Of a stretch of DNA of 64,000 bases, positions 44,220 to 52,844 are shown in pieces. Each line of letters starts with the position of its first letter. Positions within the stretch are counted from its first letter, which is position 1. The translations under genes and the position numbers were made by a program. The DNA lies in the NCBI GenBank assembly GCA_964536965.1, contig CAZIAL010000001.1, positions 1 through 64,000 on the forward strand, given 5' to 3'. The notes below the pieces were generated by a model that saw only the letters and a list, made by a program, of their open reading frames with translations, ran no database searches and was not told where the DNA came from. The stretch is from JACMQW01 sp964536965 (lineage in GTDB: Bacteria > Bdellovibrionota > UBA1018).

Positions 44220-45680
44220 CTATCTTTCCGCGGGGAGGGAAGTCGAACGGGAATCCTCACCATCCGCCGCCGAGGTCGCGGCGTCAACCGGAGTCGTCGA
44301 GGATTCGGCCTCGAACGGCCGGCGCGCGTTCCACCAGGCGCGGAAATTTTCGATCGATTGCGCGGCCATCGCCTTTCGCAGGTCGTCTTTCCGCAGTCCC
44401 TGGATGCCTTCGTAGACGGCGGGATCGTAGATCGCGAAACAGGCGTTGATCGGCTGGTAATGTTCCGGATCCGAGCCGGTGACGTAGCGAAGCAGCGAGC
44501 CCAGCGCCGTATTCACGGGCGGGACTTCGAGCGGTCGTCCGCGAATCCGGTCGAGGATGAAGTTCGCGGCCAGGAGCCCGCAGGCGGCGCTCTCGAGATA
44601 GCCTTCGACACCGGTGACCTGGCCCGCGAAATAAACACGGGGGTGCCCCCGGAGCGAAAGATCCTGGCGCAGTACGCGGGGTCCGCAGACATAAGTGTTC
44701 CGGTGGATCGAGCCTAAGCGCAGGAACTCGGCGTTCGCAAGCGCCGGAATCATCCGGAAAATCTTCGCCTGTTCGCCGTACTTCAGCTTCGTCTGGAATC
44801 CGACGAGGTTGTACGCGGTCAGCGATTTGTTCTCGGCCCGGAGCTGGACGCAGGCGTACGGACGTTTGCCCGTGCGTGGATCGATGAGGCCGACGGGCTT
44901 CATCGGTCCGAAGCGAAGCGTATCCCGGCCGGTCGCCGCGATCGATTCGATCGGCTGGCAGCCCTGGAAGAGGATTTCCTTTTCGAAATTCTTCGGCGGA
45001 ACCTTCTCGCCCGCGATGAGCGCGTCGAGGAAGGCGTTGTATTCCTCTTCGTTCATCGGGCAGTTCAGGTACGCCGCCTCGTCGCCTTTATCGTAGCGGT
45101 TCGCGAGGAAGATCTTTTCGCGGTCGATCGAAGTCGCGTCCACGATCGGCGCGATGGCGTCGTAGAAATAAAGATCCTTCCTTTCGGTACCCGCGCCGCC
45201 CGCGACGACATCCTTCGAAGTCGCGTCGAGAATCCAGTTCGCGAGGTTATCCGACGTCAGCGGCCCGGTCGCGATCAGGGTAATTCCGTCGTCGAAAGGT
45301 TTCGTCACTTCGCCCGCATGACGAATGATCCGCGGGTGCGCAGCGATTTTTCTCGTCACGAATTCGGCGAAGACGTCGCGATCGACGGCGAGCGCTTCGC
45401 CGGCGGGAACGCGCGCGACTTCGGCGCCCTGGAGTGCGAGCGACCCCATTTCGAGCATCTCGGCTTTCATCATTCCGGGAGCCGAGTTCGGATTCGTCGT
45501 TTTAAACGAGTTCGAACAAACGAGTTCGGCGCAGCGATCGGTCTTATGCGCTTCGGTCATGCGCAGAGGGCGCATCTCGTGGAGATGGATTTCGAGGTCG
45601 TTCTCCTCGGCCGCGCGGGCCAGGAACCAGGCGGCTTCGCTTCCCGCCAATCCGCTGCCGACGATGTGGATCTTCTTCAT
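44220..45680 (-). CDS. trmFO: Folate-dependent tRNA (m5U54) methyltransferase TrmFO
   Basis: This 486-residue FAD enzyme methylates U54 of the T-loop using methylene-tetrahydrofolate, as opposed to SAM-dependent TrmA. Motifs are IHIVGSGLAGSEAAWFLA (dinucleotide binding), HEMRP, AELVCSNSFKT with the catalytic Cys, VYFAGQVTGVEGYLESAA and the family's LGSLLRYVTG. The C-terminal tail (about residues 460-486) is Ser/Thr/Ala-rich and beyond the usual end. It diverges from xerC by 46 bp. Confidence 0.95.
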   Translation of the reverse strand: MKKIHIVGSGLAGSEAAWFLARAAEENDLEIHLHEMRPLRMTEAHKTDRCAELVCSNSFKTTNPNSAPGMMKAEMLEMGSLALQGAEVARVPAGEALAVDRDVFAEFVTRKIAAHPRIIRHAGEVTKPFDDGITLIATGPLTSDNLANWILDATSKDVVAGGAGTERKDLYFYDAIAPIVDATSIDREKIFLANRYDKGDEAAYLNCPMNEEEYNAFLDALIAGEKVPPKNFEKEILFQGCQPIESIAATGRDTLRFGPMKPVGLIDPRTGKRPYACVQLRAENKSLTAYNLVGFQTKLKYGEQAKIFRMIPALANAEFLRLGSIHRNTYVCGPRVLRQDLSLRGHPRVYFAGQVTGVEGYLESAACGLLAANFILDRIRGRPLEVPPVNTALGSLLRYVTGSDPEHYQPINACFAIYDPAVYEGIQGLRKDDLRKAMAAQSIENFRAWWNARRPFEAESSTTPVDAATSAADGEDSRSTSLPAER

Positions 45681-45726
45681 GGGGCTAGGTCATAGCCGGG
45701 TCGGGCGTGCTATTCTAGGGAAAGGT

Positions 45727-46638
45727 ATGGCCCAGCCCGCTACGATCGTCGACGCCATCGCGAAGTATCTCGAAGTGCTTGAAATCCAAAGGAAAGTTTC
45801 AAGCCATACGCTCCGTGCGTACCGCTCTGATCTGGAAGAGTGGTCGAACGATCTCCATTCGCTCGGATTCGCCGATCTCGCGCGCCTGGATCGGGAACTG
45901 AAGCCCCTCCATCTCCGGTCCTATCTCGCGAAACGTTCGGAGGGACGCGAGAAAACGACGCTTTGTCGGAAGCTCTCCACGATTCGCGGTTTCCTTCGCT
46001 ACGGACGCGGCGAAGGGTGGCTCACTCGTGATCTCGGTCTTCTCGTTCCGAGTCCGAAGACCAAGAAAAAAATTCCGCGCTTTCTGCGGATCGAAGAGAC
46101 GAGCGAACTGATCGACGCGCCGGATTCCACGACGATCCTCGGACGTCGTGATCGCGCGCTTTTCGAGCTGATTTACGGTTCCGGCTTGCGGGTCAGCGAG
46201 GCGGTAGGTCTGGATCGGGCGGATGTCGATGCGAACTCCGGATGGGTTCGCGTCCTCGGCAAAGGCGAGAAAGAGCGAATCATTCCGGTGACGGGGTCCG
46301 CGCTCGCGGCGCTCGCGGAGATGATCTCCGATGCGCCGGCCCGGGGAAAAGATTCGCCGCTCTTCGTGAATTTCCGCGGCACGCGACTTACGACTCGGAG
46401 CGTGGCCCGCGTGCTCGCGCGTCACCTCGTGCGGATCGGGGCGACGCGGATGATTTCGCCCCACGGGCTGCGCCATTCTTTCGCCACACATCTTCTCGCG
46501 GCGGGCGCCGATCTGCGGGGTATCCAGGAGCTTCTGGGACATGCCCAGCTCGCGACCACCGAGCGTTATACCCATGTCGATCTCGGAGGTCTGGTGGACG
46601 AGTACCGGCAGGCCCATCCCCTGACCAAACGACGTTAA
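45727..46638 (+). CDS. xerC: Tyrosine recombinase XerC
   Basis: The protein has 303 residues. The SAM-like N-terminal domain (VSSHTLRAYRSDLEEW) and catalytic residues are all present: Arg155 (GSGLRVSEA), Lys179 (GKGEKER), His246-x-x-Arg249 (PHGLRHSFATHLL), His272 (LGHAQLATTERYTHV) and Tyr281. Length and motif spacing fit Xer chromosome-dimer recombinases, not phage integrases. ATG 45727 follows GGGAAAGGT; the frame upstream to 45325 is antisense to trmFO. No attachment-site repeat is near it. Confidence 0.9.
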   Translation: MAQPATIVDAIAKYLEVLEIQRKVSSHTLRAYRSDLEEWSNDLHSLGFADLARLDRELKPLHLRSYLAKRSEGREKTTLCRKLSTIRGFLRYGRGEGWLTRDLGLLVPSPKTKKKIPRFLRIEETSELIDAPDSTTILGRRDRALFELIYGSGLRVSEAVGLDRADVDANSGWVRVLGKGEKERIIPVTGSALAALAEMISDAPARGKDSPLFVNFRGTRLTTRSVARVLARHLVRIGATRMISPHGLRHSFATHLLAAGADLRGIQELLGHAQLATTERYTHVDLGGLVDEYRQAHPLTKRR

Positions 46639-46708
46639 TTCGAGATTAAAGACCGAAAAATCGCTGATTGAGAAGTCCGCCTCCGTTCGATACCCTGTCT
46701 TCCACCTC

Positions 46709-47338
46709 ATGGATTTTCTCGTCGACTTCCTTCTGAACTTCTACGGTCCCACCCCGTACCTCCTGGTGTTCGGAATCCTCCTGCTCTGCGGTTTTGGACT
46801 CCCGATTCCCGAAGACGTCACCCTCTTCGCCGGAGGATTGCTCGCGTATTACGGAGTTTGTGATCTTTGGTTGATGATCGTAGTCGGATTTTTCGGCGTG
46901 ATGATCGGCGACTCCACGATGTGGTTTCTCGGGCATAAGTACGGTCGTCGACTGATGCAAAAGTCTCTCTTTCGCCGACTGCTGCCCGAGGAGCGCATCA
47001 TCCTCGCTTCGAAAAAGTTGAACGAGAAGGGAGCCAAGCGCCTGCTCTTCGCCGCCCGGTTCATGCCGGGTTTGCGCGCTCCGATCTTTTTCACTTCGGG
47101 ACTTCTCCATGTCCCTTTCTGGCGCTTCTTCGTCATGGACGGTCTCGCGGCGCTGCTCAGCGTTCCCGCGATCGTCGGTGCGGTCTATTATTTCGGCGAC
47201 GAGCTGGATCTCGTCGTCCGCTGGATCAAGAAAATCGAGCACGGAATCCTTTCCGTGATTCTCCTGATCCTTCTATTCGTGGCCTTTAAATGGTGGCGCT
47301 CGCACCGGCGCGCCGTTCCGGAGAATTCATCCGCATGA
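46709..47338 (+). CDS. DedA/VTT-family membrane protein
   Basis: The protein has 209 residues and is an inner-membrane protein of the DedA family, some members of which flip lipids such as undecaprenyl phosphate or phosphatidylethanolamine. Key features are the acidic pair in GFGLPIPEDVTLFAGG and the Arg pair in ARFMPGLRAPIFFTSG, with four or more membrane helices. Its TGA overlaps the ATG of the M14 peptidase gene (ATGA at 47335-47338), indicating translational coupling. Confidence 0.88.
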   Translation: MDFLVDFLLNFYGPTPYLLVFGILLLCGFGLPIPEDVTLFAGGLLAYYGVCDLWLMIVVGFFGVMIGDSTMWFLGHKYGRRLMQKSLFRRLLPEERIILASKKLNEKGAKRLLFAARFMPGLRAPIFFTSGLLHVPFWRFFVMDGLAALLSVPAIVGAVYYFGDELDLVVRWIKKIEHGILSVILLILLFVAFKWWRSHRRAVPENSSA

Positions 47339-48306
47339 AGACGAAAAAATTTCCACGGTTTAAGCTCGGAGTCCTTTTGGTCGCGATCGCTCTCCTGGGA
47401 GACGTCGGCTGCGTTTCGAAAACGCGCAATGGCGAGGAAAACGCTGCCGCGCCGAAATCCGCGGCGACGCCCGCCCCCCAGGACTATTCCTCCCTGATCC
47501 CCGATCTCTGCGCGAAACTCGACGCCTCGATCGCCAAGTACAAATGGAACCTGAAAACCTGCGAAGGCATTCGCTGGAAGGCGGAGCGCCTCTCGGAAGA
47601 GGGGCGACCGCTGATTTACGCGGAATTCGGAGAGCCCAAGAGTCCGAATAAAACGCTGATCCTTTCGATGGTGCATCCCGACGAAGTCACCCCGCTCTAC
47701 CTCGGGTTCAAACTCGCGCATTATCTTCGCGAGCGTGAACTCGAGCTGAAGGATGCCCATGTGATCATCGCTCCGTTCGTGAATCCGGACGGCCACTTCC
47801 GGGCGAAGCCCATTCGGATGAATTCGCGTGGCGTCGATCTGAACCGGAATTTCGATACGCCGCTCTGGCGCGAGCAGGCGCTGAAGGCGTGGAATACGAA
47901 GCTAGGCAAGAACCCGCGGCGTTTTCCCGGGAATGAGCCGAGTTCGGAGGCGGAAACGAAATTTCAGGTAGAACTTCTGGGGCGTTACAAGCCGACGAAA
48001 GTTCTTTCGGTGCACGCGCCTCTGAATGTGACCGATTACGACGGCCCTTCGAGCCTCACGCTGGACCGCTTTCCGCGGGAGTATGTACGGGCGTGCTACC
48101 GACTGCGCGGGCGTCTGCGCGCGAAGCACACCGGGTTTTTCCCGGGCTCACTGGGGAACTACGCGGGGATCGAACTCGGGATTCCGACGATCACGCTCGA
48201 GCTGCCGTCGGCGAATCCGAAACTCGCCGAAAAATTTTGGCAGAAATTCCGGCCGGGGATCCATTCGATGGTGCAGTTTAAGATCGGCGCCGGGGAAAAA
48301 TCCTGA
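47335..48306 (+). CDS. Exported M14-family peptidase, MpaA-like
   Basis: The protein has 323 residues. A hydrophobic N-terminus ends in GDVGC, a loose lipobox, so it may be a lipoprotein. Zinc carboxypeptidase features are LSMVHPDEVTP (HxxE), RGVDLNRNFDT, FPGNEPSSEAETK, SVHAPLN (third zinc His) and ITLELPSAN (catalytic Glu). The short M14 layout resembles murein peptide amidase MpaA, which cleaves the gamma-D-Glu-meso-DAP bond. MpaA is cytoplasmic in E. coli while this one appears exported. It is coupled to the DedA gene. Confidence 0.78.
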   Translation: MKTKKFPRFKLGVLLVAIALLGDVGCVSKTRNGEENAAAPKSAATPAPQDYSSLIPDLCAKLDASIAKYKWNLKTCEGIRWKAERLSEEGRPLIYAEFGEPKSPNKTLILSMVHPDEVTPLYLGFKLAHYLRERELELKDAHVIIAPFVNPDGHFRAKPIRMNSRGVDLNRNFDTPLWREQALKAWNTKLGKNPRRFPGNEPSSEAETKFQVELLGRYKPTKVLSVHAPLNVTDYDGPSSLTLDRFPREYVRACYRLRGRLRAKHTGFFPGSLGNYAGIELGIPTITLELPSANPKLAEKFWQKFRPGIHSMVQFKIGAGEKS

Positions 48307-48318
48307 GTTCCCTCGATC

Positions 48319-49152
48319 TTATGGGTCGGCCCGGGTCTCGATCGTAGGCGCGAGCGCCTGCTTGCCTTCGTGATAGAGGTAGATTCCAGAGGCGAGCGCG
48401 AGCGCGGCCGCGATCCAGACGGCGAGATTCGAGCGAAACCGCGCGGCAAGGGGAGTCCGCGATTCCGCATCGGATGGTTTCGCCGCGTCGGCGAAAAATA
48501 TGTCTTCGGACGCCTGTGCTTCCTCGATCGCGAAGGCGCGGACGGCTTCCTCGACGTTGCCCACGAGAAACGCGGGCGGCACGGGCATCTTTCGCGAAGG
48601 CGTCTCCGCTGGCAGGTCTTCCTGGATCCGAATGGTGGCTTGCACGAAGGGCGGGGGAGTCGCGCGCGCGGTCTCGGTCGCAGCCGCGGTCGATTCAGCG
48701 ACTTTCATCGGCGGCGGCATTGGCGCGCTCAGGATGCGTCCGTCGACGTTCACTTCGTTCGGCGGAGCGCCCATCTGGCGGAGCGGAGGCGCGGCGTCCG
48801 AAGAGGAAAGGATCGCGGCGTTTGCGCGCGTCGTTTCCATGTCGCGCGTCGCCTGTTGGATCTGGGCCTGCAGCGACTGCACCTGGAGATTCTGGGCTTC
48901 GATGGACTGCTGGAGCGCGCGGGATTGTTTCAGCTCCTTCTGGAGACGGATCTCCGTCTCCAGCTGCGCCTCTTCGTCCATGCGGCGAGCTTTCACATAG
49001 TCGGCGAGGACCGCGCTCCGATGGATCAGAGCCATGCCGTTGCAGCGCGCGCAGCGGACGTACGCTTTCGTCGTCGACTCGAAGTCGATTCCCGCGGTGA
49101 CGAGTTCTTCGCAATGGGGGCAGTTCCAGCGCATTTCCGTATCCGTCCTCAT
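48319..49152 (-). CDS. Zinc-ribbon, coiled-coil, single-helix membrane protein
   Basis: Start taken at ATG 49152 (alternative 49134); 277 residues. The N-terminus carries WNCPHCEELV and YVRCARCNGM, a CxxC-x20-CxxC zinc ribbon. A Gln/Glu-rich coiled coil follows (about 60-120), then a Pro/Ala-rich disordered segment and one membrane helix near the C-terminus (VWIAAALALASGIYLY). A cytoplasmic sensor or adaptor tail-anchored in the membrane is likely. No known family recognised. Confidence 0.6.
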   Translation of the reverse strand: MRTDTEMRWNCPHCEELVTAGIDFESTTKAYVRCARCNGMALIHRSAVLADYVKARRMDEEAQLETEIRLQKELKQSRALQQSIEAQNLQVQSLQAQIQQATRDMETTRANAAILSSSDAAPPLRQMGAPPNEVNVDGRILSAPMPPPMKVAESTAAATETARATPPPFVQATIRIQEDLPAETPSRKMPVPPAFLVGNVEEAVRAFAIEEAQASEDIFFADAAKPSDAESRTPLAARFRSNLAVWIAAALALASGIYLYHEGKQALAPTIETRADP

Positions 49153-49273
49153 CTCTAAGAATCGAGGATCGAACGGAAGCGAACAATAGGTAGGAAGTAC
49201 CCAGTCCAGGGAAGTCCGAGTGGGCAAAATCCTCCCTCCATTTCGGGGCGGCGTATACCGAGAAGAATTCAGC

Positions 49274-50164
49274 ATGGACGCGTTTAAGAACTTATTGCAT
49301 TCCCGCCTCAGAAATCAGCTCAGCAATCTTCTGCTCTTCGGGAGCATGATCGGACTGACCGGCGCTGGCTTGGCCGCGGGGACGATTTTGGGCGTGATGC
49401 TCGCGGGCCGGACCGGGATTCACTCGCTTCCCCCCATTTTTCAGCTCGTGACGGTCCTCGGGTGCACGATCGCGGGTTTCGCCCTCGGAGTCATGGCCAG
49501 CGTCGGGATGAGCCCTCTGGTGCTTCGTTACGCATTCTTCGCCCAGAAAATCGGGGAGTGGCACGGAGTGGCCGTTTATTCCGCGGGCGACGAAGATTTG
49601 CCGGGGCGTCTTCCGAACGTTTTCGTCGCCGGATTCGGATTCGGCCGCGGTCCGTTTCGTCCGGCCATCTTCGCCGCCGAAGGCGCGCTCCGCATTCTTT
49701 CTCGGGAAGCGCTCGAAGCGGTCTTCGCGCATGAACTTTCCCACCTGACCTGCCAGCACCTGACGAAACGGATGGTGAAGGCGATCGGAGTTTTTCTCCT
49801 CGCTTCGCTGCTGACTTCGTTGACGCTGATCGGTCTGCACTGGAGAGGTTATGCCGAAATCGGCGGCTTTTTTTCGATCATCAGCGGGATCTTGCCCGCG
49901 GTCCTCACCTGGATGGCGATCAGTCAGATGAGCTGGCGGCAGGAGTTCGAAGCGGATGAGAACGCGGTTCGCCAATTCGGTGTCTCGTCCGAAGCGCTCC
50001 TCTTCGCTCTCATCTCGCTGCAGAAGGCGATCGGCGGAGCGACGCATCCGCTCGTTACCGCGCGGATGGAAGCGCTCCGCGATCAGATTCGCCGCAAGGA
50101 GGCGACCGCCCGCAGCGAGCCTGTCCGATCGACGCCTCCGCTTGCCGGCGATCGCGCGGCTTGA
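49274..50164 (+). CDS. HtpX-like M48 family membrane metalloprotease
   Basis: The protein has 296 residues. Two N-terminal membrane helices are followed by the zinc motif H153ELSH157 (FAHELSHLTCQHL), two more helices, and the third ligand Glu in RQEFEADENAVRQFG. This is the HtpX/M48B layout of inner-membrane quality-control proteases. GTG 49220 is in frame, but ATG 49274 with GAGAAGAA upstream directly precedes the first helix. Divergent from the zinc-ribbon gene. Confidence 0.85.
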   Translation: MDAFKNLLHSRLRNQLSNLLLFGSMIGLTGAGLAAGTILGVMLAGRTGIHSLPPIFQLVTVLGCTIAGFALGVMASVGMSPLVLRYAFFAQKIGEWHGVAVYSAGDEDLPGRLPNVFVAGFGFGRGPFRPAIFAAEGALRILSREALEAVFAHELSHLTCQHLTKRMVKAIGVFLLASLLTSLTLIGLHWRGYAEIGGFFSIISGILPAVLTWMAISQMSWRQEFEADENAVRQFGVSSEALLFALISLQKAIGGATHPLVTARMEALRDQIRRKEATARSEPVRSTPPLAGDRAA

Positions 50165-50207
50165 CCCTTCCCCCCGGATTTACCTGTGATACAGACGAAG
50201 GAAGACT

Positions 50208-51173
50208 ATGGGAAATCCCCCTCTTTCTTCCACTTCGCGAATCGATACGCTCATCCAGGACATGCGGTCGGGAAAACGCCTCGCGATCGCGCGGCTGATT
50301 TCGAAGGTCGAGAACCGGGACGCGGATCTGCATGAAGTGATGAAGCGGATTTATGCTTTTTCCGGGCGGGCCCAGATCTGGGGAATTACCGGGCCCCCGG
50401 GCGCGGGAAAATCCACGATGGTGGATCGGCTGGCAGTCGCCCTGCGGGCGAAGCAGCTGAAGGTGGCGATCGTCGCCGTCGATCCTTCTTCTCCGTTCAC
50501 GGGAGGCGCGATCCTCGGGGATCGTATCCGAATGCAGGGCCATACGGCGGATAGCGGCGTATTTATCCGCTCGCTCGGGACGCGCGGAAAACATGGCGGA
50601 CTTTCTCATGCGACGAAAGAGGTCGTGCTGGTGCTCGATGCCGCCGGATTCGACGTGGTGCTCGTGGAAACCGCCGGGGTCGGTCAGACCGAACTCGAGA
50701 TTCTCAAGCTCGCCCAGACGGTCGTCGTCACCCTCGTTCCCGAGAGTGGCGATTCGATCCAGGTCATGAAGGCCGGGCTGATGGAGATCGCGGACGTATT
50801 CGCCGTGAATAAGGCCGATCGGCCGGAGGCGGACAAGCTCGTGAAGGAGCTGATTACGATGGTCGGGATGAACGATCATGACGAAGCGACATGGATGATT
50901 CCGGTCCAGAAGACCGAGGCGATCCGGGACGTGGGGATTTCTGACCTAGTCGCCGCGATCGAAAGCCACCAAGCTTGGCTGACGAAAACGGGCACCCGCG
51001 ACGAGAAGGGGCGGCGTTTCCTCAAGGAGGAGGTCCAGGATATTCTCGTAGAACGGCTCGAACGCACCCTGGCCGGCGCATTCGAGACCTCTTCCGGCAA
51101 AGAGCTGCTGGAGAAACTTTTACGTCGAGAAATTGACCCCTATTCAGCGGCCGACCTGATTTCGGGGGTTTAA
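50208..51173 (+). CDS. meaB: MeaB/ArgK GTPase, chaperone of methylmalonyl-CoA mutase
   Basis: This 321-residue G3E-family GTPase protects and loads B12-dependent acyl-CoA mutases. Motifs are GITGPPGAGKSTMVDRL (P-loop), VAVDPSSPFTGGAILGDRIRM, RSLGTRGKHGGLS, LVETAGVGQTELEI (switch II) and NKADRPEAD (base recognition). The C-terminal dimerisation arm is present. No mutase gene lies in the window, so the partner is elsewhere. A terminator hairpin follows at 51182. Confidence 0.94.
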   Translation: MGNPPLSSTSRIDTLIQDMRSGKRLAIARLISKVENRDADLHEVMKRIYAFSGRAQIWGITGPPGAGKSTMVDRLAVALRAKQLKVAIVAVDPSSPFTGGAILGDRIRMQGHTADSGVFIRSLGTRGKHGGLSHATKEVVLVLDAAGFDVVLVETAGVGQTELEILKLAQTVVVTLVPESGDSIQVMKAGLMEIADVFAVNKADRPEADKLVKELITMVGMNDHDEATWMIPVQKTEAIRDVGISDLVAAIESHQAWLTKTGTRDEKGRRFLKEEVQDILVERLERTLAGAFETSSGKELLEKLLRREIDPYSAADLISGV

Positions 51174-51181
51174 GCTGATTT

Positions 51182-51230
51182 TTTCGCTCAAGCATCGAAG
51201 ATTCTTAAGGCTTGAAGCGAAATTATATTT
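51182..51230 (+). terminator. Terminator after meaB
   Basis: TTTCGCT-CAAGC (51182-51193) pairs with GCTTG-A-AGCGAAA (51210-51222) with one bulged base, and TTATATTTAT follows. It lies 8 bp after the meaB stop. Confidence 0.6.
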
Positions 51231-51334
51231 ATCTGTGTGATGGTTCGTTTCAATTTTATGGACAGTCATTTCATAGAGATAACGCATCGCGTTGTAAATT
51301 TCGCGATCCGCCATTAATCCCGACTAATTTTGTC

Positions 51335-51362
51335 TAAAGAAGACCGTGTAGTTGACCGAAAT
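51335..51362 (+). promoter_or_regulatory. Sigma-28-like promoter of flagellin gene 1
   Basis: TAAA (51335-51338), 16 bp, then ACCGAAAT (51355-51362) resembles the FliA consensus TAAA-N15-GCCGATAA. It implies a leader of nearly 190 nt before the flagellin start. The rest of the 383-bp gap after meaB holds the meaB terminator, an AT-rich stretch and a leader hairpin; no gene is seen. Confidence 0.5.
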
Positions 51363-51383
51363 GCTCTGTAATCGAAGGGCTCT

Positions 51384-51400
51384 TGTGAAATGGTTTCACA
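51384..51400 (+). repeat. Hairpin in the flagellin 1 leader
   Basis: TGTGAAA-TGG-TTTCACA is a perfect 7-bp inverted repeat with a 3-nt loop, about 155 bp before the start codon and just after the predicted transcription start. It could stabilise the mRNA 5' end or bind a regulator. Confidence 0.4.
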
Positions 51401-51556
51401 GGGCCGGTTCGCCGCAGGGGTACAGCAAACACCTGCTCACAATTCGTGCACGATACTTCCGAATTCGATTTTCGGGGGGGATGGAGTGGTCCGTCCTCTC
51501 GGGTCGAGATCGAGGAGAGCGTGCGTCCGGGTGTAGTCCGTAGGAGGTAGGTAGGT

Positions 51557-52390
51557 ATGGGTTTAAGAATTAATACGAACGTTCAGTCTCTCGCAGCTCA
51601 ACGCTCTTTGGGGGTGAATTCGACCTCCCAGAAGGCGAGCTTGGAAAAGTTGTCTTCCGGTTCGCGTATCGTCCGCGCAGCAGATGATGCTGCCGGTCTC
51701 GCGATCTCCGAAAAGATGAAGTCGCACATTCGCTCCCTTGCGCAGGACATGCGCAACGCGAGCGACGGGATCTCGATGATCCAAACCGCGGAAGGCGCGA
51801 TGAACGAGACGGGCAACATCCTGACTCGTTTCCGTGAGCTTTCGATCCAGGCGGCTTCGGACACCATCGGTGATGTCGAGCGGGGCTTTATCGATAAGGA
51901 AGTGCAGCAGCTCGGCCAGGAAATCAACCGGATTGCGATGTCGACCGAATACAACGGTCGTAAGCTTCTCGCGGGCGAAGGCGAACTGCTCGAGATCCAA
52001 GTCGGACTGAAGAACGACGCGGTTCTCGATCGTTTTACCTACGACACCCAGAAGGCCAACACCACCGGCGATGCGCTGGGAGTGGCTGGTCTTACCGTGA
52101 AGACGAAGCAGGACGCGCAGAACAACCTCGAGAAAATCGACGGTGCGATCACGAAGCTCTCGGAGAACCGCGCCGACATGGGTGCTCTCCAGAATCGTCT
52201 CCAATCCTCGATTGCGAACATGCAGATCTACAACGAGAACCTCTCGGCTGCGAACAGCCGGATTCGCGATGTGGATATGGCTTCGGAAACCGCTGAGCTC
52301 ACGAAGCATAACATCCTCACCCAAGCAACGACGTCGGTCCTCGGTCAAGCGAACCAGAACGCGCTGGTTGCGCTGAAGCTCATCGGATAA
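51557..52390 (+). CDS. Flagellin, copy 1
   Basis: This 277-residue filament subunit has conserved N-terminal (MGLRINTNVQSLAAQRSL, ADDAAGLAISEKMKSHIRSL, NDGISMIQTAEGAMNE-type) and C-terminal (NLSAANSRIRDVDMASETAEL, LGQANQNALVALKLI) D0/D1 helices. The variable D2/D3 region is almost absent, giving a short flagellin. The ribosome-binding site is very strong (AGGAGGT 8 bp before ATG). It is a tandem paralogue of the gene at 52845, with similar length but diverged sequence. The following 454-bp gap is described in separate entries. Confidence 0.97.
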   Translation: MGLRINTNVQSLAAQRSLGVNSTSQKASLEKLSSGSRIVRAADDAAGLAISEKMKSHIRSLAQDMRNASDGISMIQTAEGAMNETGNILTRFRELSIQAASDTIGDVERGFIDKEVQQLGQEINRIAMSTEYNGRKLLAGEGELLEIQVGLKNDAVLDRFTYDTQKANTTGDALGVAGLTVKTKQDAQNNLEKIDGAITKLSENRADMGALQNRLQSSIANMQIYNENLSAANSRIRDVDMASETAELTKHNILTQATTSVLGQANQNALVALKLIG

Positions 52391-52397
52391 CTCCGAT

Positions 52398-52506
52398 AGG
52401 TGACAGCACGACTCTCGTAATGCCGAAGTCCGTTGCGACGAAGGTGTCGGGATTCCCGTCACCTCCTGGCCAACCGCCAAACTCGAACGAAGTCCCTCGT
52501 TTGGCG
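52398..52506 (+). other. Hairpin-rich 3' untranslated region of flagellin 1
   Basis: Downstream of the stop, AGGTGAC (52398-52404) can pair with GTCACCT (52458-52464), and CGCCAAAC (52475-52482) with GTTTGGCG (52499-52506). A 15-bp terminator stem follows. No coding potential is seen. It could be a stabilising 3' UTR or a processed small RNA. Confidence 0.4.
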
Positions 52507-52529
52507 TGAAAAGGCGACAGTATCCACCG

Positions 52530-52570
52530 GAAGGAGAGACCTCGGGCTACGAGGTCTCTCCTTCTCTATT
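52530..52570 (+). terminator. 15-bp perfect stem ending the flagellin 1 transcript
   Basis: GAAGGAGAGACCTCG (52530-52544), loop GGCTA, CGAGGTCTCTCCTTC (52550-52564), followed by a poor T-tract (TCTATTACT). The stem is very strong; termination may need help, or the stem may block exonucleases. Confidence 0.6.
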
Positions 52571-52589
52571 ACTATGGGTACTATGGGCC

Positions 52590-52690
52590 CCGAAACCCAT
52601 GAAATAGTTAAACGCACATTAACAATATTACTTAATAAACTTAATGAGTTACAATTAACTGTTAAGTTAAAAAAGAATATTTAATGCTAA
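52590..52690. other. AT-rich island upstream of flagellin 2
   Basis: About 100 bp rich in TTAA and AAT tracts within otherwise GC-rich DNA, including the palindrome TTAAC-T-GTTAA (52655-52665). It lies directly upstream of the flagellin 2 promoter and looks like an UP-element or nucleoid-protein (H-NS/IHF-type) binding region. Confidence 0.5.
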
Positions 52691-52708
52691 GCGTCATTTT
52701 TCCGATAT
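52682..52708 (+). promoter_or_regulatory. Sigma-28-like promoter of flagellin gene 2
   Basis: TAAT (52682-52685), 15 bp, TCCGATAT (52701-52708) fits TAAA-N15-GCCGATAA at 3 of 4 and 6 of 8 positions. The leader would be about 130 nt. Confidence 0.6.
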
Positions 52709-52844
52709 GCTGTTATCAGGCAAGAGTGGGAAGAGAGATCAACCCCTTCGAACCCGAACTACGGCGGAGGCTGTCCCTCGTAGAACAAATATACGAACCC
52801 CGGACCTACCCACCAAAGTAGTACGTCGGGCGGAGGAACGTATC

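Noticed and set aside
45727..46638. Possible mobile-element integrase
   Set aside because: Motifs and length fit housekeeping XerC, and no attachment repeats, cargo or tRNA junction lie nearby.
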